From the NCBI RefSeq assembly GCF_000829905.1, contig NZ_CDPP01000005.1:1-64000 (forward strand): a DNA stretch of 64,000 nucleotides, given 5' to 3'. The notes under the pieces are model-generated. The model was not told the DNA's origin and searched no databases. It was given only the letters and a program-made list of their open reading frames with translations. Source of the stretch: Beduini massiliensis. Its GTDB lineage: Bacteria; Bacillota_I; Bacilli_A; Erysipelotrichales; Coprobacillaceae. Position 1 is the first letter of the stretch; each line of letters opens with the position of its first letter. Positions 40,317 through 48,568 of this stretch are shown here, piece after piece. The translations under genes were made by a program, and so were the position numbers.

Positions 40317-41453
40317 TTGAAATATTGTATTGTTAACGGGAAAATTATTTTAAATGATCAGATCGTCGAAAAGAATTTATGGATTCAAGATGAGATGATC
40401 ACTAACATTACAACGGAGACAGATCCAACAGCCACCATCATTGATGCACAGGGGAACTTTGTTTCACCGGGATTTATCGATGTGCATACGCATGGAAAAA
40501 ATGGAAGTGACGCGATGAATGCCACTTTTGAAGATTTAGATAATCTGTCAGTATCCAATGTAAAAACAGGGGTTACGGGCTTCTTGCCAACAACGATGAC
40601 ACAATCTCAGGAAAGCACTTATGCAGCCATTAAAAACATTGCTGAAAATAAAGATAAAGTGAATGGAGCCAGAATCATTGGGACACATATGGAAGGACCA
40701 TTCTTTAATATCTTGCATAAAGGCGCTCAGCCAGGAGAATATATCGTAGATCCTTCTATTGAAATGTTTGATAAGATGACAGGGGAATACAGTGCAGTGG
40801 TTAAATTATTGTCATTGGCGCCGGAAATGCCCGGATCAGCAGCTTTAACTCAATATTTATTAGAAAAAGGCATTACCGTTTCTTTGGGACATACCGGAGC
40901 AACCTATGACGAAGGGAAGAAACTGCTTGACTTAGGTGCTGATCATTTTACCCATACGTATAATGCTATGACACCATTGAATCATCGTAATCCGGGTATT
41001 GTAGGATTGGCGTTGGACAGTGAACAGACGTATGCAGAGCTGATTTTAGATGGACATCACGTTTCAGCACCGGCAGCACGTATTTTATATCATGCTAAAG
41101 GAGAGGATTATCTGACATTGATTACCGATTCGATGGAAGCCTGCATGAAGGAACCGGGAACTTATCAATTAGGGGGACAAGGCGTTACTGTTGAAAACGG
41201 GACTGCTCGCTTAAAAGATGGGACGTTAGCGGGAAGTATCTTATGCATGAATGACGCAGTTAAAAATGCAATGGACTATTTCCATATTGACATCATTAAA
41301 GCCGTGCGATTAGCTTCTTTAAATCCGGCGAAATCTATTAAAGTAGATGATCAGTTGGGAAGTATTGCGGTCGGAAAATTAGCGGATATCATCATTTTTG
41401 ATGAACAAGTCCGTTTGAAACATGCCTTTGTAAATGGTAAATTAATCTATTAG
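40317..41453 (+). CDS. nagA: N-acetylglucosamine-6-phosphate deacetylase
   Basis: Removes acetate from GlcNAc-6-phosphate in amino-sugar use and cell-wall recycling; its product feeds NagB (6902). 378 aa. Metal-binding amidohydrolase motifs: FIDVHTHG, GTHMEGPF, SLGHTGATYDEG, FTHTYNAM, LDGHHVS and LITDSMEA. I choose TTG 40317 as start: GAGGTG is 7 nt upstream, and the in-frame GTG at 40308 lies inside that ribosome binding site. It is about 33 kb from nagB, so the pair is split. Confidence 0.95.
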   Translation: MKYCIVNGKIILNDQIVEKNLWIQDEMITNITTETDPTATIIDAQGNFVSPGFIDVHTHGKNGSDAMNATFEDLDNLSVSNVKTGVTGFLPTTMTQSQESTYAAIKNIAENKDKVNGARIIGTHMEGPFFNILHKGAQPGEYIVDPSIEMFDKMTGEYSAVVKLLSLAPEMPGSAALTQYLLEKGITVSLGHTGATYDEGKKLLDLGADHFTHTYNAMTPLNHRNPGIVGLALDSEQTYAELILDGHHVSAPAARILYHAKGEDYLTLITDSMEACMKEPGTYQLGGQGVTVENGTARLKDGTLAGSILCMNDAVKNAMDYFHIDIIKAVRLASLNPAKSIKVDDQLGSIAVGKLADIIIFDEQVRLKHAFVNGKLIY

Positions 41454-41462
41454 GAGAAACTT

Positions 41463-42338
41463 ATGATAACATTAAAAAATGATTTTTTAGAAGTCGCTAT
41501 TCATCCCAAGGGAGCAGAAATTCATAAAATGGTTGGCCTATCTGACCAAATGAATTATATGTGGAAAAGAGATAAGGCATATTGGGCAAACAGTGCTCCG
41601 ATTCTTTTTCCAATCGTCGGAAAGGTCATCAATGATACGTATCGTGCGGAAGGAAAAGAATATCATTTAACACAGCATGGTTTTGCTCGTCATAATGAGT
41701 TTACTGTAGAGGAAACTGGAGAAGATCACGTTGTCTTAACGTTAGATAATGAAAAATTCGGAGATGTTTATCCTTACAGCTTTAAATTAACTGTAACGTA
41801 TACATTAGAAATGAATACATTGAGCTGTCATATCAAAGTAGAGAATAAAGATGATAAAACCATCTATTTTGGTATCGGCGGGCATCCGGCATTTGCTTGT
41901 CCGATGTATGAAAATGAATCAAGCAATGACTATTATGTTGAATTTGAACAGCCGGAAACAGTTAGCCGTCGTTTATTGGATGTTGAAAATTCTGTCTATA
42001 ACGGAAAAACTCAGCCATTATTAGAAAATGAAAGACGCTTTTTTGTCAGACAGGAAATGTTTAAAGATGATGCTGTAGTAGTAACGGATTTTAAATCGAA
42101 ATCCGTGGCTTTAAAATCGATTAATCATAATAAAGCAGTCACTTTGCACATGGAAAACTTTAACTTTTTAGGAATTTGGGCAACCCGTCAGGTTGGCGGA
42201 TTACTTGCATTAGAACCATGGCGTTCTCATGCGGATGAAGCAGGGTTTACTGGTGAATTAAAAGATAAGGAAGATATTGTAAAACTGCCTGTTAATGAAA
42301 CATTTGAATGCTGCTTCAAGATCGAAATTACACAATAA
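41463..42338 (+). CDS. Aldose 1-epimerase family protein (LacX-like)
   Basis: 291 aa member of the galactose-mutarotase-like fold. Visible family features are APILFPIVGKV, LTQHGFARHNEFTV, IGGHPAFACPM and LALEPWRSH with the catalytic-type acidic residue. It begins 9 nt after nagA and is likely cotranscribed, suggesting it acts on hexose or amino-sugar substrates; the precise sugar is unknown. Ends in a strong terminator. Confidence 0.9.
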   Translation: MITLKNDFLEVAIHPKGAEIHKMVGLSDQMNYMWKRDKAYWANSAPILFPIVGKVINDTYRAEGKEYHLTQHGFARHNEFTVEETGEDHVVLTLDNEKFGDVYPYSFKLTVTYTLEMNTLSCHIKVENKDDKTIYFGIGGHPAFACPMYENESSNDYYVEFEQPETVSRRLLDVENSVYNGKTQPLLENERRFFVRQEMFKDDAVVVTDFKSKSVALKSINHNKAVTLHMENFNFLGIWATRQVGGLLALEPWRSHADEAGFTGELKDKEDIVKLPVNETFECCFKIEITQ

Positions 42339-42352
42339 TTAAAAAATGATGA

Positions 42353-42382
42353 AAATAAGTCGTAAATCCGACTTATTTTTTT
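42353..42382 (+). terminator. nagA-epimerase terminator
   Basis: AAATAAGTCG (42353-42362), 6-nt loop, CGACTTATTT (42369-42378), T run. Confidence 0.9.
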
Positions 42383-42416
42383 ATATTTTATTGGTATGAT
42401 ACCAGCGGTGATGCAA

Positions 42417-42617
42417 ATGATAAAAGTAAAGATGTTTGACTGCTGTCATGAATTGGATTTAGAAGATGAAATCAATGAATTTTTAGAAACAATTCAGGAT
42501 GAAGATTTATTATCGGTTGAATACCAAACTGCCTTTTTAGACAATAAAGAGGAAGAAGAAACGATTTACTCCTATTCGGCAATGTTAATTTACAAATGCA
42601 TGAATAATGAAGATTAG
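42417..42617 (+). CDS. Cse60-like small protein (DUF2758)
   Basis: 66 aa. MIKVKMFDCCHELDLEDEI ... INEFLE ... VEYQTAF ... YSYSAMLIYK resembles the Cse60 family, first described as a sigma-E-dependent sporulation protein in Bacillus. Start ATG 42417 is preferred for a GGTG at good spacing; ATG 42411 is possible, and ATG 42396 lies inside a likely -10 element (TATGAT). Function unknown. Confidence 0.75.
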   Translation: MIKVKMFDCCHELDLEDEINEFLETIQDEDLLSVEYQTAFLDNKEEEETIYSYSAMLIYKCMNNED

Positions 42618-42651
42618 AACGCCCAAACTAATCTGTGTGGAGGTGAACAAC

Positions 42652-42804
42652 ATGAACAGAATTAACTGTACAGCTAAAGAATGTGTTTACAACAGCGATT
42701 GTAAATGTGAAGCAGAAGAAATCGCAGTTCACAATTGTAATTGTAAAGAAGCACATTGTTGTGAACAAACTGAATGTGCAACATTCAGAAAGAAAGAATT
42801 ATAA
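42652..42804 (+). CDS. DUF1540 cysteine-rich small protein
   Basis: 50 aa with nine Cys: INCTAKECVYNSDCKCEAEE then VHNCNCKEAHCCEQTECATF. Pattern and length fit DUF1540, a presumed metal-binding or disulfide-stabilised protein common in spore-forming Firmicutes. GGAGGTG precedes ATG 42652. Function unknown. Confidence 0.85.
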   Translation: MNRINCTAKECVYNSDCKCEAEEIAVHNCNCKEAHCCEQTECATFRKKEL

Positions 42805-42809
42805 AATAT

Positions 42810-42830
42810 AGGGCGTTAAGCCCTTTTTTT
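42810..42830 (+). terminator. DUF1540 gene terminator
   Basis: AGGGC (42810-42814), loop GTTAA, GCCCT (42820-42824), T run. Confidence 0.8.
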
Positions 42831-42839
42831 TGATATAAT
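42831..42839 (+). promoter_or_regulatory. Extended -10 promoter of lipoprotein gene
   Basis: TGA-TATAAT directly after the preceding terminator and 18 bp before the start codon. Confidence 0.55.
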
Positions 42840-42856
42840 TTATATAGGTGGTTATA

Positions 42857-43321
42857 ATGAAAAAAATATGGATATTAATACTCTGCTGCTTCATGCTAAG
42901 CGGTTGTAAAAAAGAAGTCCCCCAAGTGTCACTTGCTGATTATAACCAGTTTGTTGAAGCCATTGACAATCAAAATGAATTTCAAGATGAATCTTTGTAT
43001 TACGATATGACCTTAGTGATGAATAAGGTGGATGAACATTATCGTTATGATTTAATTATCGGAAATGTAACTCAACGTTTGGAAAATGTTCGTATTGTCT
43101 GTAAAGATGACAGTCTGTCAGACTATTATCCCAGCATTGGGGTTTATGATGATCCGGTTAATTTGGATTCCTATACTAAGGCAGAAACGCTCACCTATAA
43201 AGGGGTTCATTTGTCAGGAATAACTAGAAAAGAGGAAGTGGAAGTTCGTGTTTTGGTTGAGTTTGAAGATAGTCAAGGTAAGCTTCATCAGGAATATATA
43301 AAATTAAGCAAAGGAATTTAA
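42857..43321 (+). CDS. Predicted lipoprotein of unknown function
   Basis: 154 aa. Signal peptide with lipobox MLSGC (Cys17). The mature part is soluble and rich in Asp/Glu/Tyr with no family I recognise. AGGTGG precedes ATG 42857. Six nt before rsuA, so probably cotranscribed, though this says little about function. Confidence 0.75.
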   Translation: MKKIWILILCCFMLSGCKKEVPQVSLADYNQFVEAIDNQNEFQDESLYYDMTLVMNKVDEHYRYDLIIGNVTQRLENVRIVCKDDSLSDYYPSIGVYDDPVNLDSYTKAETLTYKGVHLSGITRKEEVEVRVLVEFEDSQGKLHQEYIKLSKGI

Positions 43322-43327
43322 AACAAG

Positions 43328-44044
43328 ATGCGTTTAGATAAATTATTAGCTCACTGCGGAGTGGGAAGCCGTAAGGAAATGAAACAGTTAATTCGTAAGG
43401 GACATATACAAGTCAACGGTGAGATAATTAAAAAAGATGATTACCAGGTTGATGAAATAAAGGATATTATTTTATTGGATAATGAAGAAATTCAGTATCG
43501 TCGTTTTGTCTATTTAATGCTCAATAAGCCACAAGGATATATCAGTGCGACGATGGATCAGGTGCATCCTACAGTGATTGATTTGATCGAAGGATATGAG
43601 CATTATGAATTGTTTCCGGTCGGAAGATTGGATATTGATACCGTTGGGCTGCTGCTTTTAACCAATGACGGACAGTTGGCACATCATATCTTATCCCCTA
43701 AGAAACATATCTCGAAAATCTATTATGCAAAAATCGATGCAAGAGTGGATGAAACAGATATAGCGGTCTTTAAACAGGGAATTAATCTTGGTGATTTTAC
43801 GGCACTGCCGGCAAACTTGAAGATTGTGTCGGCAAATGACGAAGAAAGCGAAGTCGAAATCGAAATCTTTGAAGGAAAGTTTCATCAGGTTAAACGTATG
43901 TTTGAAGCTGTTGGTAAAACAGTGACGTATTTAAAAAGAATAAAAATGAAACAGTTAATATTAGATCCTCAGTTAGAAGAAGGACAATATCGCGAATTAA
44001 CAAATGATGAATTGGAAAATCTTATGAAAATCGATGTAAAATAA
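43328..44044 (+). CDS. rsuA: 16S rRNA pseudouridine synthase RsuA
   Basis: Isomerises a uridine (U516 in E. coli numbering) of 16S rRNA. 238 aa. N-terminal S4 RNA-binding domain (MRLDKLLAHCGVGSRKEMKQLIRKGHIQVNG), then the catalytic motif PVGRLDIDTVGLLLLTNDG with the essential Asp, and the C-terminal EGKFHQVKRMFEAVGKTVTYLKRI. Paralogous RluB/RluE activity cannot be excluded. Confidence 0.92.
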   Translation: MRLDKLLAHCGVGSRKEMKQLIRKGHIQVNGEIIKKDDYQVDEIKDIILLDNEEIQYRRFVYLMLNKPQGYISATMDQVHPTVIDLIEGYEHYELFPVGRLDIDTVGLLLLTNDGQLAHHILSPKKHISKIYYAKIDARVDETDIAVFKQGINLGDFTALPANLKIVSANDEESEVEIEIFEGKFHQVKRMFEAVGKTVTYLKRIKMKQLILDPQLEEGQYRELTNDELENLMKIDVK

Positions 44045-44073
44045 GAATTTGCAATTTATTCTAAGCAGATATG

Positions 44074-44082
44074 TGCTATAAT
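44074..44082 (+). promoter_or_regulatory. Extended -10 promoter of trmB
   Basis: TGC-TATAAT (TATAAT 44077-44082), 26 bp before the start; -35 poor. Confidence 0.55.
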
Positions 44083-44108
44083 GGAAAAAGAATTATGAGG
44101 AGGAAAAC

Positions 44109-44744
44109 ATGCGTTTAAGAAATAATCCAAAAGCAAAAGAATTAATAGAAAATCATCGAGAGATCGTTCTTAAAACAGATGAACCTTTCGATTTAAAAAA
44201 TATTTTTACTCAGGATCAGCCGCTGCGCATCGAAATTGGGATGGGGAAAGGCGATTTTATTATTGAAATGGCGAAACGATACCCCCAGATCAATTTTATT
44301 GGTATTGAAAAATATGATAGTGTGCTTGTGGCAGCTCTAAAAAAACTAATCGATGAGGAACCACTCCCGAATCTGCGATTGATGTGTTTTGATGCGGCTC
44401 ATCTGCAAGAGCTGTTTCCCGCTCATTCGATTGAGAAGATCTATTTGAATTTCAGTGATCCATGGCCAAAATCAAAGCATGATAAGCGTCGCTTAACCTA
44501 TAGAAGCTATTTGAGAATCTATGAGTTATTATTAAAAGAGGGTGGCGATATTGAATTTAAAACGGACAACCGAGGATTATTTGAATTCTCTCTTGTTTCA
44601 ATGAATCAGTATCCAATGGATTTTAAAGATATTTGTTTAGATTTACATCATGCAGATGGCTATGAAGACAATATCATGACAGAATATGAAAGAAAATTCA
44701 GTCCTTTTGGACCGATTTACAAAATACAAGCTAATTTTAGATAG
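44109..44744 (+). CDS. trmB: tRNA (guanine46-N7)-methyltransferase
   Basis: SAM-dependent methylation of G46 in the tRNA variable loop. 211 aa. SAM site IEIGMGKGDFIIEMAKRYP (about 39-57), family motif NFSDPWPKSKHDKRRLTY, and the C-terminal TEYERKFSPFGPIYK. Ribosome binding site GAGGAGG. Heads a group with ytpP and ytpR. Confidence 0.97.
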   Translation: MRLRNNPKAKELIENHREIVLKTDEPFDLKNIFTQDQPLRIEIGMGKGDFIIEMAKRYPQINFIGIEKYDSVLVAALKKLIDEEPLPNLRLMCFDAAHLQELFPAHSIEKIYLNFSDPWPKSKHDKRRLTYRSYLRIYELLLKEGGDIEFKTDNRGLFEFSLVSMNQYPMDFKDICLDLHHADGYEDNIMTEYERKFSPFGPIYKIQANFR

Positions 44745-44754
44745 GAGAAAGACA

Positions 44755-45075
44755 ATGGAAAATTTAATGGATATTTTAAGTTTAGAAGATTTTGAAAAAG
44801 CAACACAGGAAAAGAGTATTTTTATGTTTACGGCAGGATGGTGTCCGGATTGTGTTTTTGTGAAACCATTTATCGGTCAAATCGTGTTAGATAATCCTGA
44901 ATTTAAGTTTTATAAAGTAGACCGTGATCAATTTATTGATTTGTGCAAGGATTTGGATATTATGGGGATTCCATCATTTGTGGCTTATGACAAGGGAATT
45001 GAAACCGGACGTTTTGTAAGTAAATTAAGAAAGACAAAACAGGAAATTCAGAATTTTATTGATTCAGTAAAGTAG
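44755..45075 (+). CDS. ytpP: Thioredoxin-like protein (YtpP type)
   Basis: 106 aa single thioredoxin fold. Active site GWCPDC with Cys30 and Cys33, cis-Pro in MGIPSFVAY. Start ATG 44755 follows TAGGAGAAAG; the open frame from 44686 lies inside trmB. Adjacent to ytpR as in Bacillus (ytpP-ytpQ-ytpR), which supports the YtpP name; ytpQ is missing. Confidence 0.85.
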   Translation: MENLMDILSLEDFEKATQEKSIFMFTAGWCPDCVFVKPFIGQIVLDNPEFKFYKVDRDQFIDLCKDLDIMGIPSFVAYDKGIETGRFVSKLRKTKQEIQNFIDSVK

Positions 45076-45083
45076 GTGTGACC

Positions 45084-45701
45084 ATGATATTACATGCATT
45101 TTACAATAAAGCAGAAGTAGGGGATATCCTGCTTTGCCGTTTTCAAAACGGACAAACAGATCATGCTGAACGTATTGATGATATTTGCTATCTTTATGAT
45201 CAAAAAGGTGAAATGATCGGGTTAAATATCTTCAATGCTTCAAAGCATTTATCAGGTTTAAAAGATGGACAGGTTGAGATCACCGATGAAATGATAAGTC
45301 GAATTAATCTGTTACTCGATCCGACTAAAGAAATTCAAGTGGAAAAAGATGATCAGGAACGTTTGATTGTCGGTCAAGTTGTCGCTATTGAAAATCATCC
45401 GGATTCAGATCATTTACATATCTGTCAGGTGGATCTGGGAGCAGAAACAACACAAATCGTTTGCGGTGCACCTAATGTTGCCCTTCATCAAAAAGTGGTG
45501 GTTGCTACACCAGGAACAATGATGCCTAATGGTCTGTTGATTGTCCCTTCAACTTTACGTAAAGTGAAGTCAAACGGGATGTTGTGTTCAGCAAGAGAAT
45601 TATTATTGCCCAATGCTCCGCAGGTCAGAGGTATTTTGGTATTGGATGAGTGTTATCGGGTAGGACAATCCTTTTTAAAACAATATACGGGAGGAAAATA
45701 G
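45084..45701 (+). CDS. ytpR: YtpR family tRNA-binding-domain protein
   Basis: 205 aa. The C-terminal EMAP/tRNA-binding OB fold (about 95-200) resembles the N-terminal domain of PheT: LIVGQVVAIENHPDSDHLHICQVDLG, QIVCGAPNV, VVVATPGTMMP, GMLCSARELL. Physiological role unknown. Start ATG 45084 has AGGTG upstream; a GTG at 45078 overlaps it. Confidence 0.93.
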   Translation: MILHAFYNKAEVGDILLCRFQNGQTDHAERIDDICYLYDQKGEMIGLNIFNASKHLSGLKDGQVEITDEMISRINLLLDPTKEIQVEKDDQERLIVGQVVAIENHPDSDHLHICQVDLGAETTQIVCGAPNVALHQKVVVATPGTMMPNGLLIVPSTLRKVKSNGMLCSARELLLPNAPQVRGILVLDECYRVGQSFLKQYTGGK

Positions 45702-45702
45702 A

Positions 45703-46368
45703 ATGGCGTTAAAAGATTTGATGAAAAAATTCAAAAAAGAAGAAGCAATCGAAGAACGTATTGATCCGGTCATCGAACAGCGCCGTAAGGAAAAATTCAG
45801 TTCACCATTAATTTACAATGAAGAACAAGAAGAAGTGAAAGCAGAAGCTAAAAAAGCAAAACCGGTTGAAAAAGTTCAGATTAAAAAACCTAAGATTGAT
45901 ACAGCAGTGACGCCGTTTTACAGTATGTCAGAGATTATATCACCGATGACTGGAAAAAAAGAAGAAGCGGAATCTGAGTATCGTCCAGCAGTTAAAAAGA
46001 TAAAGAAAAAGCGTACAACAAATTATAAAGAACAATTAGTACCGGTAATTTCACCTTTTTACGGGGCTCAAGAAGAGCAGATCGAAGTCGATGAAGAACT
46101 GTCCACTAAAAAAGTCATCGTTAAAAAAAGCAAAGAAAAAACAGAAAATAAAAAGCCGGATTCAGTAACTGAAAATTTACGCAATCTAGCCAATATTATT
46201 AAAGAAGAAGAAAACCAGTTGAAGATCATTGAGGCAAGAACGGGAGAATTTCAGTTAGATTTTTCCGGTGTTCAGGGAGAAGAAAAAACATTGATTGATG
46301 AAATCAATGATGAGATGACCTTAGATGAACTGATGAGTCTTTACGAAAAGAAAAAGTTGAAAGAATAA
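45703..46368 (+). CDS. Uncharacterised disordered protein with repeated SP-motif peptides
   Basis: 221 aa; I recognise no family. It is Lys/Glu-rich and probably mostly unstructured, with a more ordered acidic C-terminus (about 153-221) containing NLRNLANIIKEEENQLKII and DEMTLDELMSLYEKK. Short peptides recur: SSPLIYNEE (33-41), VTPFYSMSE (69-77), IISPMTGKKEE (78-88) and VISPFYGAQEE (115-125); the last two fit [VI]ISPxxGxxEE. GGAGG precedes the start. It begins 1 nt after ytpR and overlaps acpS by 1 nt, so it is tightly cotranscribed. In Bacillus the gene after ytpR is sftA (ytpS), a division-associated DNA translocase. Confidence 0.85.
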   Translation: MALKDLMKKFKKEEAIEERIDPVIEQRRKEKFSSPLIYNEEQEEVKAEAKKAKPVEKVQIKKPKIDTAVTPFYSMSEIISPMTGKKEEAESEYRPAVKKIKKKRTTNYKEQLVPVISPFYGAQEEQIEVDEELSTKKVIVKKSKEKTENKKPDSVTENLRNLANIIKEEENQLKIIEARTGEFQLDFSGVQGEEKTLIDEINDEMTLDELMSLYEKKKLKE

Positions 46369-46691
46369 TGGAAATTGGGGTAGACATCGTTGATTTAAAA
46401 CGATTAAATATTCATAACCGCCATTTTATCGAACGTATTTTAACGCCAAGTGAAAGAGAGCTGTTTGAGCAAAAGAAAACAGATCAGCAAAAGGCAGAGT
46501 TTCTAGGCGGGCGGTTTGCTGCCAAAGAAGCTTATTCAAAGGCTTTGGGAACGGGCATTGGTCCGATCAGTTTTCAGCAGATCGAAGTGTTGAATGACGA
46601 ATTGGGGAAGCCATATCTTAATGGCGTCAATGCTAAAATTTCAATCTCTCATGAAAAAGAATATGCGGTCGCATTTGTTGTGATATTATAA
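46368..46691 (+). CDS. acpS: Holo-[acyl-carrier-protein] synthase
   Basis: Transfers 4'-phosphopantetheine from CoA to apo-ACP for fatty-acid synthesis. 107 aa, slightly short. GVDIVDLKRL (Mg ligand Asp) and GRFAAKEAYSKALGTGIG are diagnostic; ISISHEKEYAVAFVVI ends the protein. Start overlaps the upstream stop (TAATG). Confidence 0.96.
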   Translation: MEIGVDIVDLKRLNIHNRHFIERILTPSERELFEQKKTDQQKAEFLGGRFAAKEAYSKALGTGIGPISFQQIEVLNDELGKPYLNGVNAKISISHEKEYAVAFVVIL

Positions 46692-46716
46692 TCAGGGTCT
46701 GTTGATCCTGATTTTT
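46690..46716 (+). terminator. acpS terminator
   Basis: AATCAGGGTC (46690-46699), loop TGTT, GATCCTGATT (46704-46713), T run; overlaps the acpS stop codon. Confidence 0.9.
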
Positions 46717-46806
46717 TAACGGAAAATTAAAATCAGCCTAATTTAAGGATATCAGAGAATATTTTTTGTGATCCTGTTCATAATATATGAGCAAAGGAGA
46801 ATGATT

Positions 46807-47400
46807 ATGGTCGATTTTAAAACAAGTCAAACAAAAGATAATTTAATGCGTGCATTTGCTGGTGAATCACAGGCAAGAAATCGTTACACATTTGCTGCCG
46901 GCATTGCAGTAAAACAAAAACAGCATATGATAGCGGATGTATTTTTATTTACAGCCAATCAAGAAAAAGAACATGCTGAAATTTTTTATAACCACTTACA
47001 GCAGCTCGCCGGTGAAACAATTTTTATTGATGGCGGATATCCTATTGATTTATCTGATGATGTGATTTCACTTTTAAAGAGTGCACATCACAACGAATAT
47101 GAAGAATATCAGGATGTCTATCAAAACTTTTCTGAGATTGCAAAACAAGAAGGGTTCTTAAAAGTAGCTCAGGATTTTAAAAATATTGCGGATATTGAAA
47201 AAACACATGGAGATCGTTTTCTGGAAATAGCGGCTTTATTGGAAAAAAATCAATTATATGTATCGAATGTCACCTGTCGTTGGATGTGCTTAAACTGTGG
47301 GTTCATTTATGAAGGAACCGCTGTTCCGGAACGCTGCCCGGTATGTGATCACGATCAAGGGTATTTTATCAGAATTGAATTAGCCCCTTATACAAAATAA
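46807..47400 (+). CDS. rbr: Rubrerythrin
   Basis: Diiron peroxidase protecting anaerobes from hydrogen peroxide. 197 aa. Four-helix diiron domain with GESQARNRY and EKEHAEIFYNHL, the second helix pair with NIADIEKTHGDRFLE, and a C-terminal rubredoxin-type iron site CLNCGFIYEGTAVPERCPVC. Start ATG 46807 has AGGAG 7 nt upstream; ATG 46801 is too close to it. No PerR-like box was recognised. Indicates an anaerobic or microaerophilic host. Confidence 0.95.
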   Translation: MVDFKTSQTKDNLMRAFAGESQARNRYTFAAGIAVKQKQHMIADVFLFTANQEKEHAEIFYNHLQQLAGETIFIDGGYPIDLSDDVISLLKSAHHNEYEEYQDVYQNFSEIAKQEGFLKVAQDFKNIADIEKTHGDRFLEIAALLEKNQLYVSNVTCRWMCLNCGFIYEGTAVPERCPVCDHDQGYFIRIELAPYTK

Positions 47401-47411
47401 AATAATCTATT

Positions 47412-47446
47412 AAAATGCAGGCACAAGAATAAAAGCTTGCATTTTC
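47412..47446 (+). terminator. rbr terminator
   Basis: AAAATGCAGGC (47412-47422) pairs with GCTTGCATTTT (47435-47445) with one G-T wobble; 12-nt loop; a short U-tract follows. Confidence 0.7.
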
Positions 47447-47454
47447 TTATTGAA

Positions 47455-47490
47455 AAAGAACTGCGAATGATTTAATCCGCAGTTCTTTTT
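47455..47490. terminator. Bidirectional terminator, mainly for the ger operon
   Basis: AAAGAACTGCG (47455-47465) and CGCAGTTCTTT (47478-47488), with T-rich flanks on both strands. Confidence 0.88.
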
Positions 47491-47491
47491 T

Positions 47492-48568
47492 CTATTTTAA
47501 ATAATTAGTTTTTGTTTGTAATGAGACATTGACATCAAAAGCAATCTTATCTATCGTGAGTGGATCTTCATTAAGGTTTTGAAGGCGCAGGTAATCAATC
47601 TGATGATCCAATAAGGTTGCATAGGTTTCTGTCACCGATGTCTTAATATGGTCGGTTATTAGATTGACGATTTCTTGTTCGTCCATATCCAGTTCACTGG
47701 CTCCAATGGAGATAATGGTATCCAGACGTACATGAAACATGCCCTCTTTATAGAATGTTGATTTCTTGATTCCTTCGATTAAGAAGTTGATAGTGCTGTT
47801 TTCCTGTTTGATCATTTCTACAGCATTCTTGCTTTCTTTGTTTGTTAAATATTCCAATCCTTGTACCTCTTCAATATCAAAGGTAGTAAAGGTCTGGCAG
47901 TCTAACAAGGTCAGCCGATTGATATCATAGCGCAGTTGTTCATTACTTTCCCCATCGCTAAATAGGGTAGAATCCTTATCGGTATCCATATTTGGAATAA
48001 TGGATACTTCCGTATTATTGTAGTAATTTTTCAAGATGGATAAGGCTTTATCGGGAAGTTCCAAAGAACTCATTCGATCCTGTGAAGTATAGGCGACTAA
48101 GGAAAAGTAGGGCGAACTGGTGATATTATGTTTAACTTCAAAAATATCTTTCATATCCCCATCATTAATAAACATACTGGTTGTAAGACGTAATTCCGGA
48201 TTGATTAATAAGTAATTTAAGAAAGCATCAAAAGGCTCTTTAGCCGTCATCTTCTCTGTTAGAAAGACGGTGTTGATATTGGTTAAAACAATTTCCATAC
48301 GCAATTTATTTTCCAACTTCTGAATAGCATCACTGATTGAACCGCCTTGTGCTGAAGTAATAAGAATTTCACCTTTATTGATTGAAGATTCTAATTCCGG
48401 TTTGGACAGAGAGTTGGCATTAATAATTTGAAGTGTGACTTCAAACTGATCTTCTTTAAAATCTAATGCCATTGATGTCGGGAAAGCTAAGTTATACATA
48501 TCTTTCATATCAGCGGCACAGCCACATAAACTAAAGATCAGTAAACAACAGCAGAGTATTTTTTTCAT
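47492..48568 (-). CDS. Ger(x)C family spore germination lipoprotein (C subunit)
   Basis: C subunit of a GerA-type germinant receptor, anchored to the outer face of the spore inner membrane. 358 aa. Lipobox SLCGC (Cys17). The N-terminal region (FPTSMALDFKEDQFEVTLQI) and the C-terminal SIGASELDMDEQEIVNLI follow the family pattern. The start overlaps the A-subunit stop by 4 nt (ATGA). Last gene of the operon. Some extended family members act in other processes, but context here is germination. Confidence 0.9.
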   Translation of the reverse strand: MKKILCCCLLIFSLCGCAADMKDMYNLAFPTSMALDFKEDQFEVTLQIINANSLSKPELESSINKGEILITSAQGGSISDAIQKLENKLRMEIVLTNINTVFLTEKMTAKEPFDAFLNYLLINPELRLTTSMFINDGDMKDIFEVKHNITSSPYFSLVAYTSQDRMSSLELPDKALSILKNYYNNTEVSIIPNMDTDKDSTLFSDGESNEQLRYDINRLTLLDCQTFTTFDIEEVQGLEYLTNKESKNAVEMIKQENSTINFLIEGIKKSTFYKEGMFHVRLDTIISIGASELDMDEQEIVNLITDHIKTSVTETYATLLDHQIDYLRLQNLNEDPLTIDKIAFDVNVSLQTKTNYLK

